A stretch of 52,169 nucleotides of DNA from an uncultured Lachnospiraceae bacterium (GCA_947566705.1 CANOLA010000010.1:1-52169), one strand, 5' to 3'; shown: positions 25,535-33,610, numbered from the stretch's first letter. The notes: a model not told the origin generated them from the sequence alone. Made by a program: numbers and translations.

Positions 25535-26020
25535 ATGGAAAACAAGAAGAATATTCTGACCTATGAAGGTTTGAAAAAACTGGAAGATGAGCTGGAGCAT
25601 TTAAAGGTTGTAAAGCGAAAAGAGGTTTCCCAGAAGATTAAAGAGGCACGTGAGCAGGGAGACTTATCCGAGAATGCGGAGTATGATGCTGCAAAGGATG
25701 AGCAGCGTGATATTGAGGCTCGTATTGAAGAAATCGAAAAGATATTAAAGAATGCAGAGGTCGTTGTTGAAGAAGAGGTTGACCTGGAAAAAATCAGTAT
25801 TGGCTGTAAGGTAAGGATTCTTGACTGTGAGTTTGACGAGGAGCTGGAGTATAAAATTGTTGGTTCCACAGAGGCAAACAGCTTAAAGGGAAAAATCAGC
25901 AATGAATCGCCGGTAGGCCGCGCCTTGCTTGGAAAGAAAGTCGGGGATCAGATTACGGTGGAAACACAGATGGGAGAGCTTTCCTACAAGGTGCTTGAGA
26001 TTCAGAGATCAACCGTGTAG
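25535..26020 (+). CDS. greA: transcription elongation factor GreA
   Basis: Rescues backtracked RNA polymerase by stimulating transcript cleavage. The 161-residue protein has the N-terminal coiled coil with LTYEGLKKLEDELEHLK, the tip REQGDLSENAEYDAAKDEQ holding the acidic residues that enter the secondary channel, and the C-terminal FKBP-like domain ending SPVGRALLGKKVGDQITV. Transcribed from the promoter at 25441 with a ~65-nt leader and followed 86 bp later by lysS. Confidence 0.96.
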   Translation: MENKKNILTYEGLKKLEDELEHLKVVKRKEVSQKIKEAREQGDLSENAEYDAAKDEQRDIEARIEEIEKILKNAEVVVEEEVDLEKISIGCKVRILDCEFDEELEYKIVGSTEANSLKGKISNESPVGRALLGKKVGDQITVETQMGELSYKVLEIQRSTV

Positions 26021-26106
26021 AAAATGTATACTCCAAAATCTGTATCCGGCAGAACAGTATTGATACAGGTAAATGAACGGATGACGAGTATAGGAGGAAA
26101 TTAAAA

Positions 26107-28041
26107 ATGGCGGGACAGAATAACGCAAATAACGGAGGGCAGCAGCAGGATATTAACCAGCTTTTAAAAGTGCGCCGTGAAAAGCTGCAGGATTTACAGG
26201 AGAATGGGAAGGATCCGTTTGTCATCACTAAATATGATGTGACACACCACAGCATGGACATCAAGGATGATTTTGAACAGTTTGAAGGAAAGACGGTTTC
26301 CATTGCAGGAAGAATGATGTTCAAGCGTGTGATGGGTAAGGCATCATTCTGCAATATTCAGGATTTAAAGGGAAGCATTCAGGTTTATGTAACGAGGGAT
26401 GACCTGGGAGAGGATGCCTACAAAGATTTTAAGCGTTCGGATGTAGGTGATATTCTGGGAATCCAGGGATTTGTTTTTAAGACGAAGACCGGGGAAACTT
26501 CCATCCATGCAAAAGAGGTTACGCTGCTTTCCAAGAGTCTGCAGATTCTGCCGGAAAAATATCACGGGCTGACCGACACGGATATGCGTTACCGTCAGAG
26601 GTATGTGGATTTAATTATGAACCCGGATGTAAAAGAGACGTTTGTAAAACGTTCCCTGATTATCAAAGAAATCCGCAATTTTCTGGATGCCCGCGGTTTC
26701 ATGGAAGTGGAAACACCAATGCTTGTCAGTAATGCCGGCGGTGCAGCGGCACGTCCGTTTGAAACGCATTACAATGCACTGGATGAAGACGTAAAGCTTC
26801 GTATTTCGCTGGAGCTTTACCTGAAGCGCCTGATTGTCGGAGGCCTGGAGCGTGTTTACGAGATTGGCCGTGTATTCCGAAATGAAGGAGTGGACACCCG
26901 CCATAACCCGGAATTTACCCTGATGGAGCTTTACCAGGCATATACAGATTATGAAGGCATGATGGAACTGACAGAAAGTCTGTTCCGTTACCTCGCGGAA
27001 AAGGTTTGCGGCAGCACAAAAATTACGTATAATGGTATCGAACTTGATTTCGGGAAGCCGTTTGAGCGTCTGACGATGAATGACGCGATTAAGAAGTATG
27101 CAAATATAGATTTTGATACTGTGGCAGATGATGACGCGGCAAAGACTCTTGCAAAGGAACATCACATTGAATACGAGGAGCGTCACACCAAGGGAGACAT
27201 TATTAATCTTTTCTTTGAGGAGTTCTGTGAGAAGGAACTGGTGCAGCCGACATTTATTATGGATCATCCGGTTGCCATTTCACCGTTGACGAAAAAGAAG
27301 CCGTCCGACCCGGAAAAGGTGGAGCGTTTTGAGCTGTTTATTAATACATGGGAGATGTGCAACGCGTATTCCGAGCTGAACGACCCGATTGACCAGCGTG
27401 AGCGTTTTGCCGCGCAGGATGCAGCGTTTGAGGCAGGGGACGAGGAAGCGAACCATACGGATGAGGATTTCTTAAATGCGCTGGAAATCGGTATGCCGCC
27501 AACGGGTGGTATTGGGTATGGGATTGACAGACTGGTGATGCTGCTGACGGATTCGGCGGCGATAAGGGATGTGCTGTTGTTCCCGACAATGAAGTCGTTA
27601 GATGGTGTAAATAAAAAGGCTTCTGAAGCTCCTAAAAAAAATGTAGAAGCAGAGCCGGAAAAGATTGATTTTTCTAATGTAAAGATTGAACCTATCTTTG
27701 AAGAAATGGTTGATTTTGATACATTCAGTAAGTCAGATTTCCGTGCAGTAAAGATTTTGGCATGTGAAGCCGTGCCGAAATCCAAGAAGCTTTTGAAGTT
27801 CACATTGGACGATGGAGAACGCAAAGATCGTGTGATTTTAAGCGGTATTCATGAGTATTACGAGCCGGAAGAACTGGTTGGAAAGACTTGTATCGCTATC
27901 GTAAATCTGCCGCCGAGAAAGATGATGGGCATTGACTCCGAGGGTATGCTGATTTCAGCCGTACACGAAGAAGGCGGTCACGAAGGCCTCAATCTCTTAA
28001 TGGTTGACAATCACATTCCGGCAGGCGCAAAGCTCTATTAA
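26107..28041 (+). CDS. lysS: lysyl-tRNA synthetase, class II, with fused C-terminal tRNA-binding domain
   Basis: Charges tRNA-Lys. Residues ~1-495 are a complete class II LysRS: OB-fold anticodon domain ([17 protein letters not shown]), motif 2 region [27 protein letters not shown] in two parts and motif 3 [16 protein letters not shown] ending [11 protein letters not shown] ~30-residue Lys/Glu/Ala linker then leads to a ~110-residue EMAPII/Trbp111-like tRNA-binding OB fold ([22 protein letters not shown] ... [16 protein letters not shown] in parts), like the C-terminus of MetG. Ordinary bacterial LysRS is ~500 residues; this one is 644. Codon use becomes more A/T-ending after position ~27600. 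AGGAGG precedes the ATG. Confidence 0.95.
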   Translation: MAGQNNANNGGQQQDINQLLKVRREKLQDLQENGKDPFVITKYDVTHHSMDIKDDFEQFEGKTVSIAGRMMFKRVMGKASFCNIQDLKGSIQVYVTRDDLGEDAYKDFKRSDVGDILGIQGFVFKTKTGETSIHAKEVTLLSKSLQILPEKYHGLTDTDMRYRQRYVDLIMNPDVKETFVKRSLIIKEIRNFLDARGFMEVETPMLVSNAGGAAARPFETHYNALDEDVKLRISLELYLKRLIVGGLERVYEIGRVFRNEGVDTRHNPEFTLMELYQAYTDYEGMMELTESLFRYLAEKVCGSTKITYNGIELDFGKPFERLTMNDAIKKYANIDFDTVADDDAAKTLAKEHHIEYEERHTKGDIINLFFEEFCEKELVQPTFIMDHPVAISPLTKKKPSDPEKVERFELFINTWEMCNAYSELNDPIDQRERFAAQDAAFEAGDEEANHTDEDFLNALEIGMPPTGGIGYGIDRLVMLLTDSAAIRDVLLFPTMKSLDGVNKKASEAPKKNVEAEPEKIDFSNVKIEPIFEEMVDFDTFSKSDFRAVKILACEAVPKSKKLLKFTLDDGERKDRVILSGIHEYYEPEELVGKTCIAIVNLPPRKMMGIDSEGMLISAVHEEGGHEGLNLLMVDNHIPAGAKLY

Positions 28042-28048
28042 TAGGTAG

Positions 28049-28074
28049 AATGGGCAGTCTCAGATGAGATTGCC
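28049..28074 (+). terminator. hairpin after lysS
   Basis: TGGGCAGTCTCA (from 28050) pairs with TGAGATTGCCCA (to 28074) with one mismatch and a two-base loop; only a weak T-rich tract (AATTTTA) follows. Confidence 0.55.
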
Positions 28075-28097
28075 CATAATTTTATACCACAAGTATA

Positions 28098-28126
28098 ATG
28101 ACATCCTAAGATAATCGTGCTATAGT
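28098..28126 (+). promoter_or_regulatory. promoter at the head of the tRNA/rtcB stretch
   Basis: ATGACA (28098-28103), 17 bp, TATAGT (28121-28126), about 60 bp before a small ORF with a good ribosome site. Confidence 0.5.
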
Positions 28127-28184
28127 ACGATATAGAAAAGAGATAAGCGGAGCAGATAATGCACTCCGAAGAAAGGAAAAAGAC

Positions 28185-28343
28185 ATGGCAACAATGAATC
28201 GTTTATATCAGCTCCATAGTGAACGTAAAATAGCTGCACTTCTCAAAGAATATGAGTGGAGTTTTGATTCTATGCGCTCATTTAAGGCTAAGTATAAACG
28301 AGAAAATTGTGTTTTAGAAATTGCCACAGTACCAGAAAGATAA
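28185..28343 (+). CDS. 52-residue ORF of unknown function
   Basis: A short frame with a clear GAAAGGAAAA ribosome site and its own promoter and terminator. The product is basic and soluble (MATMNRLYQLHSERKIAALL..., ending ...CVLEIATVPER), with no membrane helix. I do not recognise it; it may be a truncated gene remnant or a leader peptide. Confidence 0.4.
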   Translation: MATMNRLYQLHSERKIAALLKEYEWSFDSMRSFKAKYKRENCVLEIATVPER

Positions 28344-28382
28344 GGCTGGTAAGGCATAATAAATAAGCATGTTTTAGCGTAC

Positions 28383-28416
28383 CGCTTACCTTAAATAATA
28401 AGGTAAGCGTTTTTTT
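28383..28416 (+). terminator. intrinsic terminator before tRNA-Lys
   Basis: CGCTTACCTTA (28383-28393) and TAAGGTAAGCG (28399-28409) form a perfect 11-bp stem followed by seven T. Confidence 0.93.
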
Positions 28417-28456
28417 ATATCATAGGAAATTGAAGCGGGCTTGCCCATTTTGTTCT

Positions 28457-28528
28457 GCTCCTTTAACTCAATGGTAGAGTAACCGGCTTTTAACCGGTAG
28501 GCTGTGGGTTCAAATCCCATGAGGAGTA
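28457..28528 (+). tRNA. tRNA-Lys (anticodon TTT)
   Basis: Cloverleaf: acceptor GCTCCTT (28457-28463) with GAGGAGT (28521-28527), including G-T pairs at both ends; D stem ACTC/GAGT; anticodon stem ACCGG/CCGGT around CTTTTAA; T arm GTGGG-TTCAAAT-CCCAT; discriminator A at 28528. CCA is not encoded. It lies about 400 bp after lysS. Confidence 0.85.
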
Positions 28529-28564
28529 CTGTCCAATGTTAAGAAAAAATGAGGATTAGAAAGC

Positions 28565-29617
28565 ATGGATTTAATTGAAATCAAAGGAAAAGTTAATACC
28601 GCTATCTGCTACGCAAAGGTAGTAGAAGATGAGGCTATAGAGCAAGTTAGACGTATGTGTAATTACGTAATGACTGAAGGAACAAAAATTCGAATCATGC
28701 CTGACGTTCATGCCGGTAAAGGCTGCACTATTGGAACTACAATGACAATAGCTGATAAGGTTGTTCCAAATGTAGTTGGAGTTGATATCGGATGTGGAAT
28801 GTACACGGTAAACCTTGGAAAAATTGATATTGATTTTGAAAAGGTAGACGAAGCTGCAGATGGGACAAAATATTTAATCATTCATTCTGGCAGTCGTAAT
28901 CTTGGAAAGCAGGTGGCAGAGCTTTATCAGAAACTTGCAATTAATCTTAACAGAGGCTATGGAGATTATCTTGAAAAAAGAGATGAGATTATCAAAACCT
29001 ACAAGGAGCAGGGACGTAAGAATGAAATAGAAGAGGCGTTAAAGCAGCTCCATTGGCAGGTTTATGAGAGTCCGACAAGTGTGCCGGAGGATCTTTGTTA
29101 TCTGGAGGGAAAATATCTTGAGGATTATCTTCATGATGTAGAAATTTGTCAGTCCTTCGCTCGTAGAAGCAGAGAAAAGATGGCAGAGATAATTTTCGAA
29201 AGAACAGGACTGGACGGAAACGAGGCATTTCATACTATTCATAATTATATTGATACAGAAGAAATGATTTTAAGAAAGGGCGCAATAGCGGCGCATAGTG
29301 GAGAAAAAGTGCTGATTCCAATAAATATGAGAGATGGAAGTGTTCTTGCAATCGGTAAGGGAAATTCTGAATGGAATTATTCAGCTCCTCATGGAGCAGG
29401 ACGTATTATGTCCAGGTCAAAAGCCTTCAGGGAATTAACTATGGAGGAATACAAGAAGACAATGGAGGGAGTTTATACGACCTCAGTTAATGAGCATACA
29501 TTGGACGAAGCACCAATGGCATACAAATCTCTTGAAGACATTATAGATGTTATTAAGGAGTCTGTAGATGTCATTGATGTGATGAAACCTATATACAATT
29601 TTAAGGTATCTGACTAG
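28565..29617 (+). CDS. rtcB: RtcB-family RNA ligase with an internal deletion, probably inactive
   Basis: RtcB joins 2',3'-cyclic phosphate and 5'-OH RNA ends via a guanylate intermediate and two Mn ions, repairing broken tRNAs. This 350-residue protein keeps MPDVHAGKGCTIGTT, the catalytic-site cysteine in GVDIGCGM (C77), HSGSRNLGKQVAELYQ (H107), a HNY motif (~H226) and the guanylylated histidine region APHGAGRIMSR (~H276). Normally ~60 residues lie between the Cys motif and HSGSRN and include GGGNHFIE, which supplies an essential histidine and asparagine of the metal/GMP site. Here FEKVDEA runs straight into ADGTKYLIIHSGSRN, so that segment is gone in frame. Preceded by tRNA-Lys, followed by an XRE gene and more tRNAs. 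Confidence 0.88.
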   Translation: MDLIEIKGKVNTAICYAKVVEDEAIEQVRRMCNYVMTEGTKIRIMPDVHAGKGCTIGTTMTIADKVVPNVVGVDIGCGMYTVNLGKIDIDFEKVDEAADGTKYLIIHSGSRNLGKQVAELYQKLAINLNRGYGDYLEKRDEIIKTYKEQGRKNEIEEALKQLHWQVYESPTSVPEDLCYLEGKYLEDYLHDVEICQSFARRSREKMAEIIFERTGLDGNEAFHTIHNYIDTEEMILRKGAIAAHSGEKVLIPINMRDGSVLAIGKGNSEWNYSAPHGAGRIMSRSKAFRELTMEEYKKTMEGVYTTSVNEHTLDEAPMAYKSLEDIIDVIKESVDVIDVMKPIYNFKVSD

Positions 29618-29658
29618 AACTGAATGTTCCGGTCAGGTGGCCGGAACAGGAGGAAAAG

Positions 29659-29913
29659 ATGTTTACAATGCCTAGCATCGATATGGCAGAAACAGGAAGA
29701 AATATTACAAGATTGAGAGAGCAGACCGGCTTGTCAGTTAAGGATTTAGCACAGATTTTTGGTTTTGCTACTCCTCAGGCAATTTATAAATGGCAGCACG
29801 GAACTGCGATGCCTACATTAGATAATTTGGTTGTTTTGGCTGCAGTTTTTGGAGTTGCTATGGATGATATCGTTGTTATCGATGCAGATGTAAAAGCGCA
29901 GATTAGCGCATGA
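29659..29913 (+). CDS. small XRE-family helix-turn-helix protein
   Basis: 84 residues with a Cro/CI-type HTH at ~14-65: NITRLREQTGLSVKDLAQIFGFATPQAIYKWQHGTAMPTLDNLVVLAAVFGV. The recognition helix lies around TPQAIYKWQHG. A strong AGGAGGAAA ribosome site precedes the ATG. Located 41 bp after rtcB and 37 bp before the tRNA array, it may control that unit; its target is not visible. Confidence 0.85.
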   Translation: MFTMPSIDMAETGRNITRLREQTGLSVKDLAQIFGFATPQAIYKWQHGTAMPTLDNLVVLAAVFGVAMDDIVVIDADVKAQISA

Positions 29914-29950
29914 ATTAAAAAGAGGAGCTGAGAATACTTGGCTCCAATAC

Positions 29951-30023
29951 GGTCCCCTGGTCTAATGGTTAGGACGCTGGCCTTTCACGTCAGAGATACC
30001 GGGTTCGAGTCCCGTGGGGATCA
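29951..30023 (+). tRNA. tRNA-Glu (anticodon TTC)
   Basis: Acceptor GGTCCCC (29951-29957) with GGGGATC (30016-30022), anticodon loop CTTTCAC in stem CTGGC/GTCAG, T loop TTCGAGT, discriminator A. No encoded CCA. First of a tight array with gaps of 2-4 bases. Confidence 0.9.
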
Positions 30024-30027
30024 TCAT

Positions 30028-30101
30028 GCCTCCTTAGTCTAATGGTTTAGGACACTGGCCTCTCAAGCCGGAGATGTTGGGTTCAAATCCCACAGGAGGT
30101 A
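30028..30101 (+). tRNA. tRNA-Glu (anticodon CTC)
   Basis: Acceptor GCCTCCT (30028-30034) with AGGAGGT (30094-30100), anticodon loop CTCTCAA in stem CTGGC/GCCGG (one G-T pair), T arm TTGGG-TTCAAAT-CCCAC, discriminator A. No CCA. A CTC-decoding tRNA-Glu is dispensable in most Firmicutes, since the TTC species reads both codons. Confidence 0.8.
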
Positions 30102-30103
30102 CT

Positions 30104-30175
30104 GTGGCTATAGGATAGCGGTTAGTCCGTCAGATTGTGAATCTGAACACCTGGGTTCAACTCCCAGTAGTCACA
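30104..30175 (+). tRNA. tRNA-His (anticodon GTG), lacking the usual G-1:C73
   Basis: Acceptor GTGGCTA (30104-30110) with TAGTCAC (30168-30174), anticodon loop TTGTGAA in stem TCAGA/TCTGA, T arm CTGGG-TTCAACT-CCCAG. The base before position 1 is T and the discriminator is A, whereas bacterial tRNA-His normally carries G-1 opposite C73, the main HisRS identity element. No CCA. Confidence 0.8.
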
Positions 30176-30178
30176 TAT

Positions 30179-30261
30179 GGGCAGGTAGCCTAGCGGTGAA
30201 GGCAAGAGACTGTAAATCTCCCACATTAGAAACACCGTTGGTTCGAGTCCAACCCTGCCCA
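30179..30261 (+). tRNA. tRNA-Tyr (anticodon GTA)
   Basis: Acceptor GGGCAGG (30179-30185) with CCTGCCC (30254-30260), anticodon loop CTGTAAA in stem GAGA/TCTC, a long class II variable arm, T arm GTTGG-TTCGAGT-CCAAC, discriminator A. No CCA. Confidence 0.9.
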
Positions 30262-30271
30262 CTATATATTT

Positions 30272-30326
30272 GCGTGTCCGAGATGGTTTATGGTGCCACC
30301 CTGCTAAGGTGGTGTGCGGCAATACT
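30272..30326 (+). pseudogene. tRNA-Ser (GCT) remnant
   Basis: The D arm (TGTCCGAGATGGTTTATGG) and anticodon arm (CCACC-CTGCTAA-GGTGG, anticodon GCT) and the start of the long variable arm match tRNA-Ser, but the T arm and both acceptor halves are missing; sequence after ~30326 is unrelated. The array is broken here, directly before the end of the MocR-type gene. Confidence 0.7.
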
Positions 30327-30368
30327 TCTTTTTAACGATAGCAGTAATCGATAAAAGGTGTGAAAAAT

Positions 30369-31769
30369 TCAATCTGTAGCGTTTATAACTTCTGACAAAC
30401 TCTTCATCGCTTTTGGCAGCTGTGTCAATGGTATTGCACTGAATCCAAGCAAAAATTGATTTTGAGGGTAAAGAGCCTTATTCACCCAAAAAGGTTCCGC
30501 GGGAGATATTTGTATCCTTTTTTGGGCAAATTTTTCTAGCAGTTCCGTTTGGCTTCTTTTTGTCTGTATGGACAGGACAAAATGCAGTCCGGCATCTTCT
30601 CCAAGCAGAACCGCGTTTTCCGATAAGGTTTCTTTGACATAGTTTCTGATGTAATCATGTTTTTTCCTGTAATGCGTTCGCATGGCATTGATATGACGCT
30701 GGTATTCTCCGTTTTCGATGTATTCGGCAAGCGTTAATTGAAGGAGTGCGGGAACAGTACAGTTTGCATATAAATATTTTTCCCGGTAGGAAGGTAACAG
30801 GTGCGTTGGGAGTACTATGTAGGCTATCCTCAAATCCGGGGAAAGCGATTTTGAAAAAGTCCCAAGATAGATCGTACGCTCACCGGAATCAATGGACTGT
30901 AAGGAAGGGATGGGGCGGTTGTGGTAACGCAGTTCGCTGTCATAATCATCTTCTATGATGTACCCGTCGTTTTTTCTTGCCCATTCCAAAAGTTGTAACC
31001 GTTTTGATATGGGCAGAACATTTCCCAATGGGAATTGATGTGATGGCGTAACGCACAGAAGCGTATGAAAAAGGTTTTGAATTGCATCAATCGAAATTCC
31101 ATCATTTTCTACGGGGACGGGTATTATATGGAAATTGTTTTGTTCCATAACCTGCCGTGTCCCGCTGTAACCGGGATCTTCCATGGCGAATCCCCAGTCC
31201 GCAGAGCTAAATAGATTTGCTATGATATTCATGGACTGCTGATGGCCGCTTGTAAATATAATCTGTTCTGCAGAGCATTTTACGCCTCGTGAAAGATACA
31301 GATAACCGCCGAGGACATGGCGCAGACCGGAAAATCCCTGCGGTTCTTCATAGGCTATGCTGTCTTTGGAGGAAAGATGATCGTAAGCGTTCAGCATACA
31401 TTTTCTCCACGCTTTGGAGTTATAGCAATTGTAATCCAGATCGCCATACGCAAATGTATAGTCATATGGTTTTATTGTTTGTTTCGGTGTAGCAGGAAAA
31501 GCAGCGGCTTTCGGCAGGTCAATTTTAAAAGGGTTAAGGTTTTCTACATAATACCCGGAACCGGTTACGGGCTTTATATACCCTTCCACTTCCAATTGGC
31601 GGTACGCACTGATTACTGTATTTCTGCTCAACTGATATTCCGAAGCAAGTTCACGGGTAGCTGGCAGCCGTTGTCCGGCAACCATATTTCCTGAAAGAAT
31701 TTGCTGCTTTAACTGTTCGTATAGCTGTCCATATAGGGAAGAGCCGGATTTTCTGCCAATCGTAAGCAT
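30369..31769 (-). CDS. MocR/PdxR-type regulator: GntR wHTH plus aminotransferase domain
   Basis: A 466-residue transcription factor. Residues ~1-75 form a GntR winged helix (LYGQLYEQLKQQILSGNMVAGQRLPATRELASEYQLSRNTVISAYRQLEVEGY across the segment). Residues ~110-460 are a fold type I PLP-dependent aminotransferase-like effector domain with YEEPQGFSGLRHVLGGYL, EDPGYSG, DDYDSELRY and the PLP-lysine motif LGTFSKSLSPDLRIAYI. Such proteins usually sense PLP or amino compounds and do not transaminate. Start 31769 is set by GAAGGA nine bases away. Divergent from a flavin-binding protein gene, its likely target. Confidence 0.9.
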   Translation of the reverse strand: MLTIGRKSGSSLYGQLYEQLKQQILSGNMVAGQRLPATRELASEYQLSRNTVISAYRQLEVEGYIKPVTGSGYYVENLNPFKIDLPKAAAFPATPKQTIKPYDYTFAYGDLDYNCYNSKAWRKCMLNAYDHLSSKDSIAYEEPQGFSGLRHVLGGYLYLSRGVKCSAEQIIFTSGHQQSMNIIANLFSSADWGFAMEDPGYSGTRQVMEQNNFHIIPVPVENDGISIDAIQNLFHTLLCVTPSHQFPLGNVLPISKRLQLLEWARKNDGYIIEDDYDSELRYHNRPIPSLQSIDSGERTIYLGTFSKSLSPDLRIAYIVLPTHLLPSYREKYLYANCTVPALLQLTLAEYIENGEYQRHINAMRTHYRKKHDYIRNYVKETLSENAVLLGEDAGLHFVLSIQTKRSQTELLEKFAQKRIQISPAEPFWVNKALYPQNQFLLGFSAIPLTQLPKAMKSLSEVINATD

Positions 31770-32080
31770 TTCATTTGTCCTTCGTTTTTTACTTATTTTT
31801 TGAATTGGTTCCATATAAAATTGTGAAATTGGAACTTTAATAAGGACCAATCCAATGATATTATAAAAAATATCGTGGAAAAACGCAAGAAAAAAGTAAG
31901 GCGGATTTTGATATGTTGAAGAATGGTACAGCTTAAGAAGAAACTTACGAGCTGGTCCGAAACCAGTAATATTTTAAAAACATATTTTGGGTTAGAGGAA
32001 CAGGCATACGTAATCGAAAAGACAAATGCATTTTAAACGATTTGCAACAGGAGACATCGGATAGAAAGGAGGTTTTGTTC
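31770..32080. other. divergent regulatory region of the MocR-type gene
   Basis: No supported gene. Between ~31800 and 31860 lie three related half-sites: GGTTCC, then GGAAC, then GGACCAA, within 60 bp upstream of the MocR start, a layout like the repeated half-sites bound by MocR regulators. From ~31925 to 32034 a frame without start (…NILKTYFGLEEQAYVIEKTNAF) reads like the tail of a lost gene; I cannot name it. Confidence 0.35.
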
Positions 32081-32554
32081 ATGCAGCACAGAATGAAAAC
32101 GCACCAGTTAACGGACAGGGAGGCGGAACGCCTATTGTCAGATTGTATGACAGGTACTTTGGCAACCGTCAATACGGATGGAACACCCTATAGTGTGCCA
32201 GTACACTATGTTTTTTCCCATAATGCAGTTTATATTCATGGTCTGCCTGCCGGACAGAAAATCGAAAATTTAAAAAGGTACCCCCATATTTGTTTTAATG
32301 TGTATGAAATGCGGGGACTGCTGATTGATAGGGAAGAAAAACCATGTGATACTAATACGGCTTATGCCAGTGTCGTAATCCGGGGAACAGCACAGCTTGT
32401 TGAGGATATGAATGAAAAGAAAACTGCATTATCGGCGATTGTTCAGAAATACACACCTCATTTAAGGGAAAAAGAAATCCCGGCCAATATGTTAAAGGGA
32501 ACTGCGGTCATTAAACTTTCTGTCTGTGAAATGACCGGAAAGTATCATGCTTAA
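32081..32554 (+). CDS. pyridoxamine 5'-phosphate oxidase-like flavin protein (NimA-like)
   Basis: A 157-residue split-barrel flavin-binding protein: RLLSDCMTGTLATVNTDGTPYSVPVHYVF, then YIHGLPAGQKIENLKRYPHICFNVYE, and the late strand AYASVVIRGTAQLVED. This pattern fits the PNPOx-like/NimA branch, small FMN reductases of which some reduce nitro groups; the true substrate is not known. AGGAGG lies eight bases before ATG 32081. It is divergent from the MocR-type gene, and a truncated relative follows. Confidence 0.85.
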   Translation: MQHRMKTHQLTDREAERLLSDCMTGTLATVNTDGTPYSVPVHYVFSHNAVYIHGLPAGQKIENLKRYPHICFNVYEMRGLLIDREEKPCDTNTAYASVVIRGTAQLVEDMNEKKTALSAIVQKYTPHLREKEIPANMLKGTAVIKLSVCEMTGKYHA

Positions 32555-32572
32555 AAGAAAGGAAGAAAAGAC

Positions 32573-32752
32573 ATGAGAAGAAGAGACAGGGAAGTAACCG
32601 ATTTAAACCAGATTTTTGAAATTGTCCGTAATTGCAGTGTTGCCCATGTGGGAATGGTGGAAAATGGAAAACCTTATGTGGTAGCCTTAAATTTTGGCTA
32701 TAAATGCCAGAACCTCAGAGATGCAGACGAGTTTGCAGTGAACCAGATGTGA
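32573..32752 (+). pseudogene. truncated NimA-like flavin protein
   Basis: 59 residues, RRRDREVTDLNQIFEIVRNCSVAHVGMVENGKPYVVALNFGY in the first two thirds, which match the N-terminus of the NimA-like/PNPOx family (usual length ~150). After NFGY the sequence leaves the family and stops within 20 codons. Good ribosome site GAAAGGAAG. The 3' two thirds are lost, so likely inactive. Confidence 0.7.
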
Positions 32753-32779
32753 GGTTCCTGCTATATTTTAGGAGGATTT

Positions 32780-33574
32780 ATGAGAATTTGTTCATTGGTA
32801 GAGAATACAAGTAACTGTGGAATGAGAACAGCGCATGGTTTATCACTCTATATTGAAACCAGGAATCACCATGTTTTGTTTGATGTTGGACAGGATGAAA
32901 CCATTTTTGAAAATGCGGAGAAGATGAATGTTCAGCTGGAGGATATAGATATTGTTATTATTTCCCATGGACATTATGATCATGGCGGTGCCCTGGGAAA
33001 ATTTTTGGAAATCAATCAAACTGCAAGAATTTATATCCAAAGAAAAGCATTCGAACCTCATTTTAGTGAGAGACCTGAGGGACTTAAGTATATCGGTCTG
33101 GAACTTAAACTTATGGACCATCCACAGATTTTCTTGTTGGATGGTGATTATCAGATTGATCAGGAACTAAGTCTTTTTACGGTTTCTGATGCAAAGAATC
33201 ATCTTTCGGAAGCAAACAATGTGCTATATGATGAAAATGGTCTGGATCAATTTGAACATGAGCAAAATTTAGAAGTGAGTTGTGATAAGAAGGTCTTAAT
33301 CCTGGGATGTGGACATTGTGGAATAATTAATATTTTAGAAAAGGCTGGAAACTATATTCCGGATGTATGTATCGGAGGATTTCATCTTTCCATTCCGCAC
33401 TTAAAGAAGACGGTACCGAAAAGTCAGTTGGAGGAGGTCGCATGCAAACTATTGGAATATCATGATACACAGTTTTATACATGTCATTGCACAGGGATTG
33501 ATGCCTTTGGATATTTGGCTGAAAAGTGTGCTAATGTACACTATTTGGCATGTGGTGATATACTTACATTTTGA
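32780..33574 (+). CDS. metallo-beta-lactamase fold hydrolase
   Basis: 264 residues with the zinc motif SHGHYDHGG (residues ~59-67), a later histidine in LGCGHCGIINIL and a third in IGGFHLSIPHL, matching a class of MBL-fold enzymes often labelled dihydropterin-related hydrolases. N-terminus MRICSLVENTSNCGMRTAHGLSLYIET is typical of that class. No signal peptide; cytosolic. Substrate unknown. Strong TAGGAGGA ribosome site. It stands intact between two broken genes. Confidence 0.88.
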   Translation: MRICSLVENTSNCGMRTAHGLSLYIETRNHHVLFDVGQDETIFENAEKMNVQLEDIDIVIISHGHYDHGGALGKFLEINQTARIYIQRKAFEPHFSERPEGLKYIGLELKLMDHPQIFLLDGDYQIDQELSLFTVSDAKNHLSEANNVLYDENGLDQFEHEQNLEVSCDKKVLILGCGHCGIINILEKAGNYIPDVCIGGFHLSIPHLKKTVPKSQLEEVACKLLEYHDTQFYTCHCTGIDAFGYLAEKCANVHYLACGDILTF

Positions 33575-33610
33575 CATTATGAGAAAATTTAGTAACTTAT
33601 AAAAAGTAAG

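Noticed and set aside
11504-30333. 15-base match GGCAATACTTCTTTT between 11505-11519 and 30318-30332
   Set aside because: About one such match is expected by chance in 52 kb, and the contexts (a hairpin after a rhomboid gene and a tRNA-Ser remnant) are unrelated.
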